Source: Pseudomonadota bacterium (lineage in GTDB: Bacteria; Pseudomonadota; Gammaproteobacteria; JAIEPX01). Taken from it: a stretch of DNA of 54,774 nt. The stretch's first letter is position 1; each line of letters opens with the position of its first letter. The stretch covers positions 1 through 54,774 of the forward strand of contig JAKORL010000053.1 in the NCBI GenBank assembly GCA_029777855.1, written 5' to 3'. The notes beneath the pieces are model-generated. The model saw only the letters and a program-made list of their open reading frames with translations, was not told the DNA's origin and searched no databases. Shown here piece by piece: positions 35,365 to 44,360 of the stretch. The translations under genes were made by a program, and so were the position numbers.

Positions 35365-35397
35365 AATCCTCTGTCTCTACAAAAGAGACAGAGGATT
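35365..35397 (-). terminator. Strong terminator between convergent Skp-like and dehydrogenase genes
   Basis: A 14-bp perfect stem (AATCCTCTGTCTCT / AGAGACAGAGGATT) with a 5-base loop. On the minus strand it is followed by TTTATTTAAG, a U-rich tail 24 bp after the dehydrogenase stop. It may also end the plus-strand transcript. Confidence 0.8.
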
Positions 35398-35420
35398 AAA
35401 GACCTTGAAACATCCCTACT

Positions 35421-37406
35421 TTAGTTAGTATCGATAACACTGCTACTGTTGTCTAAAGATCCACTAGCTCCAGGAACAGTATAAGCGATCACCTTATTGT
35501 CATAAGGAGTATAGGGATCATTAGCATCAATTGCGGTGTAGGGTGATCCAGGAAATTGCGTTACGAGAACATATCCTGTTGGCCAATAGACAATACCATT
35601 TACCACGGCTGGAGCAGCAAATCCCGCTCCCACTATATTGGAATTATCTTTCCAGAGTATCTGACCGTTTGATGCGTTCAAAGCTAATAATGTATGGTTA
35701 GTCGATTGACCAAACAATACACCATTCGCCACAGCCAGTCGGCCATAGATCGATGCATGTAGCACATAAGCAGGATTTATGGTGGCGACATTAGGATCGC
35801 GAGTTTGCCAGGCTATTGTTCCATTACTAATATTTACTGCAGAGAAATAGCCCCCAGGCCCCGTCGGTGTGGGACTAAATTCATTCACGAGTGTGACGGG
35901 AATCAGATTAGCATTGGTAATTTGACCGTAGACACGAACTCCATCCGATGCCATACCCCACTCATGACCACCATACAAACTGCCTGGGCCATCCGTTCTT
36001 TGCCAATTCAGATTACCAGTGGATGGATCGATTGAGTACACAGTCCCACTCTTTTGAGCTGCAATCAATACTTGCTTGCTACCCAGATCCACTAGCATTG
36101 AACCTGCAGCGAAGTCATAGTCAATGTATTGAGCAGTAAACTGAGACTGTGTCGCGAAAGTTGCTAAAGGATCATTACACCCTGTGCTCGGATCGAAAAA
36201 CACTTTTCCAAAGCAGGCCGCTCCTCCCACATCAAGGGGCACATAGCTTCGAGCCCAGTTGATTGCTCCTGTTTTAAAATTTAATGACATTACAGAATCT
36301 TGATGCACTCCACTCGGCATACAAGCCGTACGAGCCGCAATATTCGCGCCAGCAGCCGTTAAACACGCTACGGTAGAAGGATCTCCTGATGGATTAAAAA
36401 CATTACCAGAAGTGATATAAACAGACTGGCGAGAGGGATCAATCGGTGGATTATTTGACCAAGTAGAAGCTCCAGCCCAACCGCCAAAACCTTGGGGTAC
36501 AGAGGGTTCTATTGACGAAGTCCTCCACATAATCTGACCAGAACTAGCATCTAACGAAAAAGCTAAGCCATGTCCTTGACAACATTGGTAATGTCCGCTC
36601 GGCGGTAAAGGTATTCCTTTTGATATAAAGTATTGTGTTAAGAGATTATACAACACTCCCCCGTCAAAGGCCGGAGGTAGCGCGCCTTCTTCTGGCCCAT
36701 CGCTAAGACCGCCATATAATTTTCCTGCAAATAATGATAACGAACCTGTTGGTATTGTCATCGGCAGATCAGGTGCTACCTGTTTTTTCCACACTAGATG
36801 ACCGTCAAATCTGTCCACAGCCAGTATGAGCCCCCCCATTGTCACAGCGAGGGAATCAAAATTAATCTTACCGAAATCTGAAATCGAGCCGTTAGCCAAA
36901 CCAGGACGAACCCCAAAAATAATCAGATTTTGGTATACTACTGGCGTAGTACGCGAAAACGCAAAGGTCTTCGTGATATCGGTACCCGCAGCGGCAATAT
37001 CATTGGCTAAATAATCATAGACGATACTCTTTATCCAAATGGGGGCACCCGTTGCAGCGTTTACGGCATGGATACGACCACTAACATCGCCGAAATAAAG
37101 GATTTGATTACCCTTATCGACCGATGGTGTCATAATGACCGAACTCTTCGGTACCACTTGGTTCACTCTAACATTAAAGTCTGCATCATGGGCATCAGTG
37201 TTATAAATCCACTTTACCGCCAAACTACCCACGTTACTCGTATTGATAATATGCTCCCGACTCTGAAAACTGGTGTTTTCTTGATTCTGGCCCGCCATCG
37301 GCCAGCCATTGGGAGAAGGGAGCGTTTGATAAGTATTATAACCCGTTAAGAGCAATGCCGCCGACACTGCTCCTAACGAGAAAAACAAACGTTTAAACAG
37401 TTTCAT
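35421..37406 (-). CDS. PQQ-dependent dehydrogenase-like beta-propeller protein
   Basis: A 661-residue exported protein. The N-terminus (MKLFKRLFFSLGAVSAALLL) is a signal sequence; LLTGYN looks like a lipobox with Tyr where Cys would be. At least seven blade motifs of the type G-x-x-x-W are seen (GAPIWIKS, GHLVWKKQ, GQIMWRTS, GAINWARS, GNLNWQRT, GTIAWQTR, GQILWKDN). A vicinal Cys pair (QCCQGHG, about 274-275) recalls the disulfide over PQQ in quinoprotein alcohol and polyvinyl-alcohol dehydrogenases. It would oxidise an alcohol in the periplasm. A PqqA-like gene overlaps its 5' end by 14 bp, supporting PQQ as cofactor. The substrate is unknown. Confidence 0.85.
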   Translation of the reverse strand: MKLFKRLFFSLGAVSAALLLTGYNTYQTLPSPNGWPMAGQNQENTSFQSREHIINTSNVGSLAVKWIYNTDAHDADFNVRVNQVVPKSSVIMTPSVDKGNQILYFGDVSGRIHAVNAATGAPIWIKSIVYDYLANDIAAAGTDITKTFAFSRTTPVVYQNLIIFGVRPGLANGSISDFGKINFDSLAVTMGGLILAVDRFDGHLVWKKQVAPDLPMTIPTGSLSLFAGKLYGGLSDGPEEGALPPAFDGGVLYNLLTQYFISKGIPLPPSGHYQCCQGHGLAFSLDASSGQIMWRTSSIEPSVPQGFGGWAGASTWSNNPPIDPSRQSVYITSGNVFNPSGDPSTVACLTAAGANIAARTACMPSGVHQDSVMSLNFKTGAINWARSYVPLDVGGAACFGKVFFDPSTGCNDPLATFATQSQFTAQYIDYDFAAGSMLVDLGSKQVLIAAQKSGTVYSIDPSTGNLNWQRTDGPGSLYGGHEWGMASDGVRVYGQITNANLIPVTLVNEFSPTPTGPGGYFSAVNISNGTIAWQTRDPNVATINPAYVLHASIYGRLAVANGVLFGQSTNHTLLALNASNGQILWKDNSNIVGAGFAAPAVVNGIVYWPTGYVLVTQFPGSPYTAIDANDPYTPYDNKVIAYTVPGASGSLDNSSSVIDTN

Positions 37407-37569
37407 TGTCTTTCTCCTCTTGAGCTAAGGGAATTGATTGAACTGCTTTGAGGCCAAAATTGCTAACTGGAACCCCTTTAGGTTGCTCCTTAGCCTTCGC
37501 AATATAAACATACATTGTTACTTCGAACCCAAAACGTAAATTAATAGAATCTGGTTTTGACCACTTCAT
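37393..37569 (-). CDS. pqqA: PqqA-like cofactor precursor peptide with extended C-terminus
   Basis: A 58-residue frame. The first 24 residues (MKWSKPDSINLRFGFEVTMY) match PqqA, the ribosomal peptide whose Glu and Tyr are cross-linked to make pyrroloquinoline quinone; E-V-T-M-Y keeps the Glu-x-x-x-Tyr spacing. Known PqqA peptides end soon after this; here about 35 more residues follow (KAKEQPKGVPVSNFGLKAV...). GAGG lies 8 bp before ATG 37569. The stop falls 14 bp inside the dehydrogenase gene, indicating translational coupling. pqqB-E are not in the window. A PqqA-derived leader used for another purpose is possible. Confidence 0.78.
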   Translation of the reverse strand: MKWSKPDSINLRFGFEVTMYVYIAKAKEQPKGVPVSNFGLKAVQSIPLAQEEKDNETV

Positions 37570-37927
37570 ACCACACCTCACTATTTAATCAGTAAAGCAC
37601 TTCGCGACCTATTCGACCTGCAAAAGCCGTACTATTGTTAATCTATACACACCCCGCTTCCCTTATTTGGCCTATCAGGCTAATCGATGATAACCACCAC
37701 TGTGGTATCGTTTTTTGTTCCCTCATTATCAGTATAGTACATTCACTGAAATTTGCCATTTATGGTAAAATAGATAGCTATATTGATTTAATTTCATGCA
37801 TTAAAACTGAAATATGATCAACATAGCCAGAGAACTATATAGAGCTTATAGAGAGGGGATTCAAATAGTATTGCGACCAAAGATCACATCTTTCAGGCGA
37901 CAAAGTATGTGAAACAAAGGTGATTAA
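37570..37927. other. Intergenic stretch upstream of the PqqA-like gene
   Basis: It must hold the promoter of the pqqA-dehydrogenase operon and the end of guaC transcription. I see no gene, no clear terminator and no repeat in it. Confidence 0.5.
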
Positions 37928-38950
37928 TTATCTTTCAGTACTCAATGTTTTATGTGGCAAACTTTCAATGCGGGAAGCCTGACTGACAATCATATAATTG
38001 AGCTTACGCTGTAATTCATGAATGGTACTAGAGCCACCGTAGGTGAGCCCTGACCGTAACCCACCCACAATATCCGCGATAATGGCGTCTTCATCTTCAC
38101 GGTACAAAACTTCAGTGGCAACGCCTTCGGCTGTTTTCCAATCATTCATTTCACCCATGAAATCTTCTTGGGCCTCACGTGAGGCCATACCACGATATTG
38201 TTTTACTTTTTTTCCATCTGATTTTTCTATCACAGCGCCTGGCGTAGGACGAGTTCCTGCGAATATTCCGCCTAACATGACAAAATCAGCTCCGAAAGCG
38301 AGCGCTTTTACAATATCACCTGGGGTTCGAAGCCCTCCATCAGCAACAATGGAGCGATCCGTACGCGCGCAATCTTGAATGCAAGAGAGCATGGGAACAC
38401 CAAATCCTGTTTTTATTCGCGTAGAACACACCGATCCACCACCAATACCGACTTTGATTAAATCCGCCCCACACGACGCTAAATAATCGGCACCTGCATA
38501 AGTCGCAACATTACCTGCCATTAAACAGCCATTGGGTAATAAACTGCGTAGATTTTTCAAGGTTTGCCCGACATATTTTGCGTGTGCATGGGCAACATCA
38601 ATACAAAAATAATCAGCGCCCGCATCTCTCAATGCCGCAGCCCGATCTAAGTCAGCTTTTGTACAGCCAATGGATACAAATGTCGGATATTCACAGGCTT
38701 TAAAGACCTTGATGTTTTCATCAACAGACATGAATCGATGAAGCGCGCCCATCCCACCTTTTGCCCCCATAAAATTAGCCATTTTATCTTCGGTGATTGT
38801 ATCCATATTTGAGGTGATCACAGGTAATTTTAGCGTGAGCTTACCAGTCCTATCTTGCATTGAAATATCGACTAAACGTCGAGATTCATAGTGATTATAG
38901 GCAGGTATCAAAAGAACATCATCAAATGTGATGGCAGAATGTTGTAGCAT
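37928..38950 (-). CDS. guaC: GMP reductase (IMPDH/GMPR family)
   Basis: A 340-residue TIM-barrel enzyme that reduces GMP to IMP with NADPH. The catalytic loop is GIGGGSVCSTR with the active cysteine; FDDVLLIPAYN at the start and SNMDTITEDKMA are family landmarks. It lacks the CBS insert of IMP dehydrogenase and has GMPR length (about 345), so GMP reductase is preferred. The family loop usually reads GPGS; here GGGS. Standing alone, with a gap of 346 bp to pqqA. Confidence 0.87.
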   Translation of the reverse strand: MLQHSAITFDDVLLIPAYNHYESRRLVDISMQDRTGKLTLKLPVITSNMDTITEDKMANFMGAKGGMGALHRFMSVDENIKVFKACEYPTFVSIGCTKADLDRAAALRDAGADYFCIDVAHAHAKYVGQTLKNLRSLLPNGCLMAGNVATYAGADYLASCGADLIKVGIGGGSVCSTRIKTGFGVPMLSCIQDCARTDRSIVADGGLRTPGDIVKALAFGADFVMLGGIFAGTRPTPGAVIEKSDGKKVKQYRGMASREAQEDFMGEMNDWKTAEGVATEVLYREDEDAIIADIVGGLRSGLTYGGSSTIHELQRKLNYMIVSQASRIESLPHKTLSTER

Positions 38951-39056
38951 GTTAGTTACCTTGATCGTAAAAAAATTAATTATACGGAGTTGATTCGACG
39001 TAATCTAGTGCAAGTATTGCACGAGAGTAAAATAACATAGTCAAAACTTGCAAGAT

Positions 39057-41054
39057 ATGGCCGAAAAAGACATTATACTGGCCATGAAAGACTATAGCGC
39101 CCTTTATCCAACATTATCGAAACTGGAGACACCGCACGATTTGCGGGCTCTGCCAATCGAAGATCTTCCAAGAGTGGCAGATGAGTTACGCCTCTATCTC
39201 ATTAATACCCTCAATCAATGTGGCGGGCACTTTGCTGGTAGCCTGGGAACAGTTGAATTAACCATCGCGCTGCATTATGTATTCAATACCCCTGACGATA
39301 AATTAGTGTGGGATGTAGGTCATCAAGCCTACGGGCATAAAGTGCTAACAGGACGTCGTGATCGCTTGAACACCATAAAACAGTACTTAGGCCTGGCCCC
39401 CTTCCCTAAACGCGCTGAAAGCGAATATGACACGTTTGGCGTAGGGCATTCGAGCACATCGATTAGTGCGGCGTTGGGTATGGCCATTGCCGCAAAAATC
39501 GCAGGCAGCCCCAATCAAGGCATCGCCATTATTGGTGATGGCGGCCTCACCGGCGGCATGGCATTTGAAGCGCTCAATCATGCCGGCAGCGTTGATGCCA
39601 ATTTGCTGGTTATTTTAAATGATAATGATATGTCCATTTCTCCCAACGTCGGCGCACTCACAAATTACCTCACTCGAATTTTAACGGGCAAAACTTATAC
39701 TTCGTTCAGAGAAAACAGTAAAAAAGTACTCAACATGATGCCGCCAATGAAAACCCTCGTAAAACGAACGGAAACTCACTTAAAAGGCATGGTTACACCT
39801 GGCACATTTTTTGAAGAATTAGGCATTCATTATTTTGGTCCTATCGATGGACATGATTTAGATATTTTAATTCCAACATTAAAAAATTTACACGAACTTA
39901 ATGGGCCACGTTTATTGCATGTCGTCACAACAAAAGGAAAAGGATATGAAGCGGCAGAAGCAGATCCTATAAAATATCACGCAGTAAAGCCAGGGTTTCT
40001 CAAAACTGAAACAAAAAATGATGACCATTTAAAAGAATCATTAAATCCAACAAAAGAAGACGAAAAACAAGATACGACCATTAATTTTGCGTCAACAATT
40101 CCAATCGAAAATCCAACTAATAAACGCTACACCTATTCAGAAATTTTCGGACAATTCTTATGCGACATCGCACATGATGACAAACGTTTATACGCTATCA
40201 CACCTGCGATGCGAGAAGGCTCTGGCATGGTTGAATTTCATGAGCGTTTTCCTGAGCAATATTGTGATGTGGGAATTGCAGAACAACACTCCGTAACACT
40301 GGCAGCAGGAATAGCGTGTGAGGGATTAAAACCTGTAGTTGCCATTTATTCTACTTTTTTACAACGCGCTTATGATCAATTAATTCACGATGTGGCGTTG
40401 CAAAATTTGGATGTAACATTTGCAATTGATCGCGCAGGATTAGTAGGCCCTGATGGCCCTACCCACGCAGGTAGTTTTGATTTAAGTTATTTGCGCTGCA
40501 TTCCTAACATGGTCATCATGGCACCCAGCAATGAAAATGAATGTCGACAAATGCTTTATACCGCCTATCAATATCCTGGCCCTGCAGCCGTGCGATATCC
40601 TCGCGGAAGCGGAACGGGCGCTCCCATTCAATTTACCATGACAATGTTAGAACTTGGAAAATCAGAAATTATGCTGAAAGGTGAAAAAATTGCGATATTC
40701 GCTTTTGGCAGTATGGTGACACCATCGTTAGCAGCTGGAAAAGAACTCAATGCCACCGTAGTTAATATGCGTTTTGTAAAACCACTTGATGAAGAAACCA
40801 TTTTGCACATTGCAAAAACTCATTCTTTAATTGTCACGGTAGAAGAAAATGCGATCATGGGTGGCGCGGGTAGTGCAATTAATGAATTCCTTGCCTCACA
40901 AAATTTAAAAAATTCCATTTTAAATCTCGGCCTTCCTGATATTTTTATCGAACATGGCGACCCTGATCTTTTACTTGCTAATTGTGGACTAAACGCTGAA
41001 GGGATTTTGAAGTCGATTCAAGACCGAGAAAAAAATCTCGTACCAACTCTATAA
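39057..41054 (+). CDS. dxs: 1-deoxy-D-xylulose-5-phosphate synthase
   Basis: A 665-residue thiamine-diphosphate enzyme that condenses pyruvate and glyceraldehyde 3-phosphate, the first step of the MEP isoprenoid route; it feeds ispA. TPP/Mg binding is at [15 protein letters not shown]; the transketolase-like half has [14 protein letters not shown] and [20 protein letters not shown] hydrophilic linker (about 310-355, [20 protein letters not shown]) joins the halves and is longer than usual. Start is uncertain: ATG 39057 (weak AAGA), ATG 39084, or TTG 39048. Confidence 0.95.
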   Translation: MAEKDIILAMKDYSALYPTLSKLETPHDLRALPIEDLPRVADELRLYLINTLNQCGGHFAGSLGTVELTIALHYVFNTPDDKLVWDVGHQAYGHKVLTGRRDRLNTIKQYLGLAPFPKRAESEYDTFGVGHSSTSISAALGMAIAAKIAGSPNQGIAIIGDGGLTGGMAFEALNHAGSVDANLLVILNDNDMSISPNVGALTNYLTRILTGKTYTSFRENSKKVLNMMPPMKTLVKRTETHLKGMVTPGTFFEELGIHYFGPIDGHDLDILIPTLKNLHELNGPRLLHVVTTKGKGYEAAEADPIKYHAVKPGFLKTETKNDDHLKESLNPTKEDEKQDTTINFASTIPIENPTNKRYTYSEIFGQFLCDIAHDDKRLYAITPAMREGSGMVEFHERFPEQYCDVGIAEQHSVTLAAGIACEGLKPVVAIYSTFLQRAYDQLIHDVALQNLDVTFAIDRAGLVGPDGPTHAGSFDLSYLRCIPNMVIMAPSNENECRQMLYTAYQYPGPAAVRYPRGSGTGAPIQFTMTMLELGKSEIMLKGEKIAIFAFGSMVTPSLAAGKELNATVVNMRFVKPLDEETILHIAKTHSLIVTVEENAIMGGAGSAINEFLASQNLKNSILNLGLPDIFIEHGDPDLLLANCGLNAEGILKSIQDREKNLVPTL

Positions 41055-41091
41055 TTTTCTCTTCAAAAGCTTGTTGGTGACCCCTTCCCTT

Positions 41092-41469
41092 TTATCTGAT
41101 TAGTTTAAAACTAAGTGGATATTCCCAAACCTCGCCTTGATTGGCTTTGATACCACCGATAATAGGAAAAATAATACTCAAGGCACCGAGGACAGCAAAT
41201 CCAACAAATCCTATGAGGAAAAATACTAAGACGGCACAAATCGCCGCATAGATAATAAGGCTGATAAGCCAATTGACGACGATTTTTCCATGGATATCCA
41301 CGAAGGGATATTGATCTTTTTTAATCTGCCATAAAATGATGGGTAAAATTAGCCCAGCGAGAGGTATAAGATATCCTGCAAATAAAGAAAAATGCACAAA
41401 CATCGCCCATTGATTGGCCTCTTTATTACCACTAATCGGTTTTGGTGATTGTTTCAAAGGATCGTACAT
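41092..41469 (-). CDS. DUF4870 membrane protein
   Basis: A 125-residue inner-membrane protein with three or four hydrophobic helices (about 23-45, 68-92, 92-112) and the family pattern W-x-M-x-x-H near the start and DIHGKIVVNWLISLIIY (usually a-x-NFQ/NWQ-I). The function of the family is not known. Convergent with dxs, 37 bp away. GGAG lies upstream of ATG. Confidence 0.85.
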   Translation of the reverse strand: MYDPLKQSPKPISGNKEANQWAMFVHFSLFAGYLIPLAGLILPIILWQIKKDQYPFVDIHGKIVVNWLISLIIYAAICAVLVFFLIGFVGFAVLGALSIIFPIIGGIKANQGEVWEYPLSFKLIR

Positions 41470-41600
41470 TTCAGAACTCCTAATAAAAAAAATTTATTTT
41501 ACAAGAGTATAGGATTAACAACAAAAAGTCTATGGGCTCACGATGCGTAAATCAAAAACACGGTATTTATTACTCCAATTTTATTTGCTATAAAACTATT

Positions 41601-42311
41601 ATGATCAATCAATTTTTACATTTAATATTCAACAGTGTGTTTCCAAACCATTGCCTGCTTTGCAACAAAAAAAGCAACACGGGTAAAGATATGTGCGATC
41701 GCTGTTGGATAGATTTACCCTGGTTGTTATCTTGTTGCTATCAATGCGCAAAACCTTTGAGTATTGCACACAATGAACCACTGTACTGCGGTGACTGCCT
41801 GAAAGATCCACCACCCTATGATGCTACAATTGCACCGTTTTTGTATCAAAGAGAAATTATTAGTGTGATCACCAAAATGAAATTTTACGATAATCTTTCA
41901 GCTACTCGATTTTTTGCAGAATTAATCACAGAAAAAATAATAGCTCAGGCTACGTTTAATGAATTTCCAGAGCTGCTTATTCCAGTCCCACTGCATCCAA
42001 AACGTCTACGTCAACGCGGATATAATCAAGCAACGCTTATCGCAAAGCATGTCTCAAAACTGACTCAAATTCCAACAAACTATAAGCTCTGCAAGCGCAT
42101 TCGTTATACAACCGCCCAAAGCAAAACTTCAGCAGATTTTAGACGAGCGAATATGGTTAAGGCTTTTGAACTCAAACAGCCCATCCAGGCTCGCCATGTT
42201 GCTATCATCGATGACGTCATGACCACCGGAGCAACTGTGGGCAGCCTTAGCCACCTCCTCAAAGATAATGGCGTGGAAAAAATAAGCATTTGGTGTGCTG
42301 CGCGGGTTTAA
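41601..42311 (+). CDS. comF: ComF-family phosphoribosyltransferase-like competence protein
   Basis: A 236-residue protein. The N-terminus has two cysteine pairs of a zinc finger (CLLCNKK, CDRCW) plus CYQCAKP and CGDCL, and the C-terminus a PRPP-like loop IIDDVMTTGATVGSLS. RQRGYNQA is typical for ComF. The family takes part in DNA uptake, moving single-stranded DNA inward. ATG 41601 is preferred because homologues start just before the first Cys pair; the frame opens at 41532 without a better ribosome site. Confidence 0.9.
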   Translation: MINQFLHLIFNSVFPNHCLLCNKKSNTGKDMCDRCWIDLPWLLSCCYQCAKPLSIAHNEPLYCGDCLKDPPPYDATIAPFLYQREIISVITKMKFYDNLSATRFFAELITEKIIAQATFNEFPELLIPVPLHPKRLRQRGYNQATLIAKHVSKLTQIPTNYKLCKRIRYTTAQSKTSADFRRANMVKAFELKQPIQARHVAIIDDVMTTGATVGSLSHLLKDNGVEKISIWCAARV

Positions 42312-42454
42312 CCAGGCTTTGCCCTCAAAAGAGAGCATGTGAAGGCAAAATTAACCCTAAAATATAGCAAAAATGCTTGACCTAAGGGGAAGTTCCGAGT
42401 ATTATTGTCAGATTAGAAAATTAATAGTTTACGTAAAATAAGAGGTTTTAAAGT

Positions 42455-43348
42455 ATGACATGCGATAAAAGAGAGTTTACACTATTTGGTAATAAACGCA
42501 CTTTTCCAGATTTAGAAAAAGAATATAATCAAAAACTATCTCACCTTGAAAAATTGATTACTCCGCAAATTTACCAGTTTAATTCAGATTCAGAGGAATG
42601 GGATACCGAAGAAGGGAGTAAACGAACATTTGATGCAAGCGTAAAATTAGCGGCTCTTTTCTCAGAACAAAATGACTTAGAAGGTAATGCATTTGAACTC
42701 AACGCTAAATCACTCGCACCACAAATAAACGCTACTATTGTCCAACACGGATTAAATCGTCAAAACCTAGAAATATCAAATCAAAATCTATTTCAAGCTT
42801 TACATCAATTAATACCAAAGCTCAAAATGCCGAACGATATCACAGCTAAACAGGCTAAAGTTGCAATTGAAGTAATGGATGTAATAACTGATGCACTCAA
42901 TGGACAAACAGGAAATAACCAAACTAAGGATCCAAAAAAAACATTAACAAAAGGTCAATTGATTCACAAACTCAACGATCTTGGCAAACAATTAGAAAAT
43001 AATGGTTTTACAGGCACATTTCCAATCGTTCTAGGTATAGTACTTTGCATAGTAAGTCTAATCACTTTAGGAGTGCTTTTTACATGCTTGGTTGTTCCTG
43101 GTTTTGGTCAAGGTCTATGCACAATCTTAGGCCTCACTGCTTCATTGGATACTGCTGCTATCCCTTATTTCGCGAGTTTTTATGGTATTGCAATAGGATT
43201 TTTAAGCATTGTGATTGGCGGAATAATATTACCAGATGCGACCAAATCACCTGACTCAAACCCTGAACTCGCAGAAGCAATATTAGATGTTGCCCATAAC
43301 TGGGATTTAGAGCCAGCACAGATGACAACACCTTTAATTACTGGCTAA
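42455..43348 (+). CDS. Hypothetical protein with two C-terminal transmembrane helices
   Basis: A 297-residue protein, no known family. Residues 1-185 are hydrophilic and helical (LEKEYNQKLSHLEKLITPQI). Two strongly hydrophobic helices follow at about 189-214 and 236-259, joined by a glycine-rich loop, and then an acidic tail of about 35 residues. The layout (long soluble N-part, hydrophobic hairpin, short tail, no signal peptide) is frequent among secreted effectors that insert into host membranes, but is not proof. AGAGG lies 11 bp upstream. The stop is 8 bp before a 33-bp inverted repeat. Confidence 0.6.
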   Translation: MTCDKREFTLFGNKRTFPDLEKEYNQKLSHLEKLITPQIYQFNSDSEEWDTEEGSKRTFDASVKLAALFSEQNDLEGNAFELNAKSLAPQINATIVQHGLNRQNLEISNQNLFQALHQLIPKLKMPNDITAKQAKVAIEVMDVITDALNGQTGNNQTKDPKKTLTKGQLIHKLNDLGKQLENNGFTGTFPIVLGIVLCIVSLITLGVLFTCLVVPGFGQGLCTILGLTASLDTAAIPYFASFYGIAIGFLSIVIGGIILPDATKSPDSNPELAEAILDVAHNWDLEPAQMTTPLITG

Positions 43349-43356
43349 AAGCCAAA

Positions 43357-43459
43357 GGGAAGGGGTCAAATCTAAGATTGCTACATTCTTAAATAGAAGT
43401 TTAAATACCGGCGAAGTGCCACTTGGAGAATGTAGCAATCTTAGATTTGACCCCTTCCC
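43357..43459. repeat. 33-bp perfect inverted repeat element (MITE/REP-like)
   Basis: Arm 43357-43389 (GGGAAGGGGTCAAATCTAAG...) and arm 43427-43459 are exact reverse complements, with a 37-bp interior. It lies between the hypothetical gene and bioC; the last codons of bioC are inside the right arm. The core GTCAAATCTAAGATT recurs as GTCAGATCTAAGATT in the palindrome at 50306-50343, so this is a dispersed family. It could act as a bidirectional terminator. Confidence 0.85.
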
Positions 43460-44256
43460 CTTAGCCCTATCGATGACAACGGCACACTAATTTCCCCATC
43501 TTGATTTCGCTGTGTGCGCACTCCCCATGCATGACCGTAAATAATTTCATAGGTTCCTGGATATGTATTTTCATTTTTCAGCGTTTCATAGACTGCGAGC
43601 ATTTTTTTCCACTGATTTTTACCCATCAAACCACGACGTCGATCTTGATGAGCATTCGTTGCACCTGTGTCTCTCAAATCCTGAAATAATTGTTGAACAC
43701 TTTTATAATTCACTGTCAATGCTTGCACATCCACTACAGGGTCTACAAATCCAAGCTGCAACATTAAATCACCCACATCATGCATATCAGGAAAATCGTG
43801 AACATGAGGGCAATCATCAACCTGAGCAAAAGCCTCACGACATTCCTTCAACGTATCCACCCCCATTGATGTCAATAACAATACCCCTTTAGGATCTAAC
43901 ACTCGCGCAATCTCTTGCAATAATTGTTTAGGATCATTTACCCAATGGAATAATAAATTTGAGACCACTAGCTGTTGAGAATGTTCAGATATTGGCAATC
44001 TACTATTTTCAAAGGACAAATATTCAGACAGGTCTATAGAAACAATTTTGGCTTGAGGGTAAAGCTCTTTTAATAGCTCTTCCCCATAGTTAGTCGCACC
44101 ACTTAAATTAAGAATATTTTCAGGTTTTATCAACATATATTCTAATCGTTCGATCAAGCGATTAAAAATTTCGCGCTGAACAATCGCCGCTTGATCATAG
44201 GTTTTTTCAGCACAGTGAATGCGTTTTAATAATTGATTTTGATCTAATGATATCAT
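43441..44256 (-). CDS. bioC: Malonyl-ACP O-methyltransferase (BioC-like)
   Basis: A 271-residue SAM-dependent methyltransferase that masks malonyl-ACP as its methyl ester for biotin synthesis. QRLVVSNLLFHWVNDP-like VSNLLFHWVNDPKQLLQE and VDVQALTVNYKSVQQLFQDL are BioC features. The SAM loop reads ILNLSGATNYGEELL, differing from the usual D-x-G-x-G-T-G, so SAM binding may be altered. The C-terminal GLRGRGQI is encoded by an inverted repeat that seems to have replaced the original end. ATG 44256 has AGGTG 7 bp upstream; a TTG at 44262 is unlikely. No other bio genes are near. Confidence 0.82.
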   Translation of the reverse strand: MISLDQNQLLKRIHCAEKTYDQAAIVQREIFNRLIERLEYMLIKPENILNLSGATNYGEELLKELYPQAKIVSIDLSEYLSFENSRLPISEHSQQLVVSNLLFHWVNDPKQLLQEIARVLDPKGVLLLTSMGVDTLKECREAFAQVDDCPHVHDFPDMHDVGDLMLQLGFVDPVVDVQALTVNYKSVQQLFQDLRDTGATNAHQDRRRGLMGKNQWKKMLAVYETLKNENTYPGTYEIIYGHAWGVRTQRNQDGEISVPLSSIGLRGRGQI

Positions 44257-44317
44257 GCTCAAACACCTATACTCTCTCTACTCAGGATTTTCACTCTTTA
44301 AACAATCAAAAATATAA

Positions 44318-44340
44318 TGTGCCGCCAAAAAGACGGCACA
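44318..44340 (-). terminator. Terminator of the pyruvate dehydrogenase operon
   Basis: The stem TGTGCCG / CGGCACA has a 9-base loop. On the minus strand it is followed by TTATATTTTTG, 20 bp after the lpdA stop. Confidence 0.7.
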
Positions 44341-44360
44341 CGATGGCCAACAAATGTAAA

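Noticed and set aside
37635..37817. 60-codon plus-strand frame between pqqA and guaC
   Set aside because: No ribosome site, Ile/His-rich translation without pattern, and it lies in the likely promoter region of the pqqA operon.
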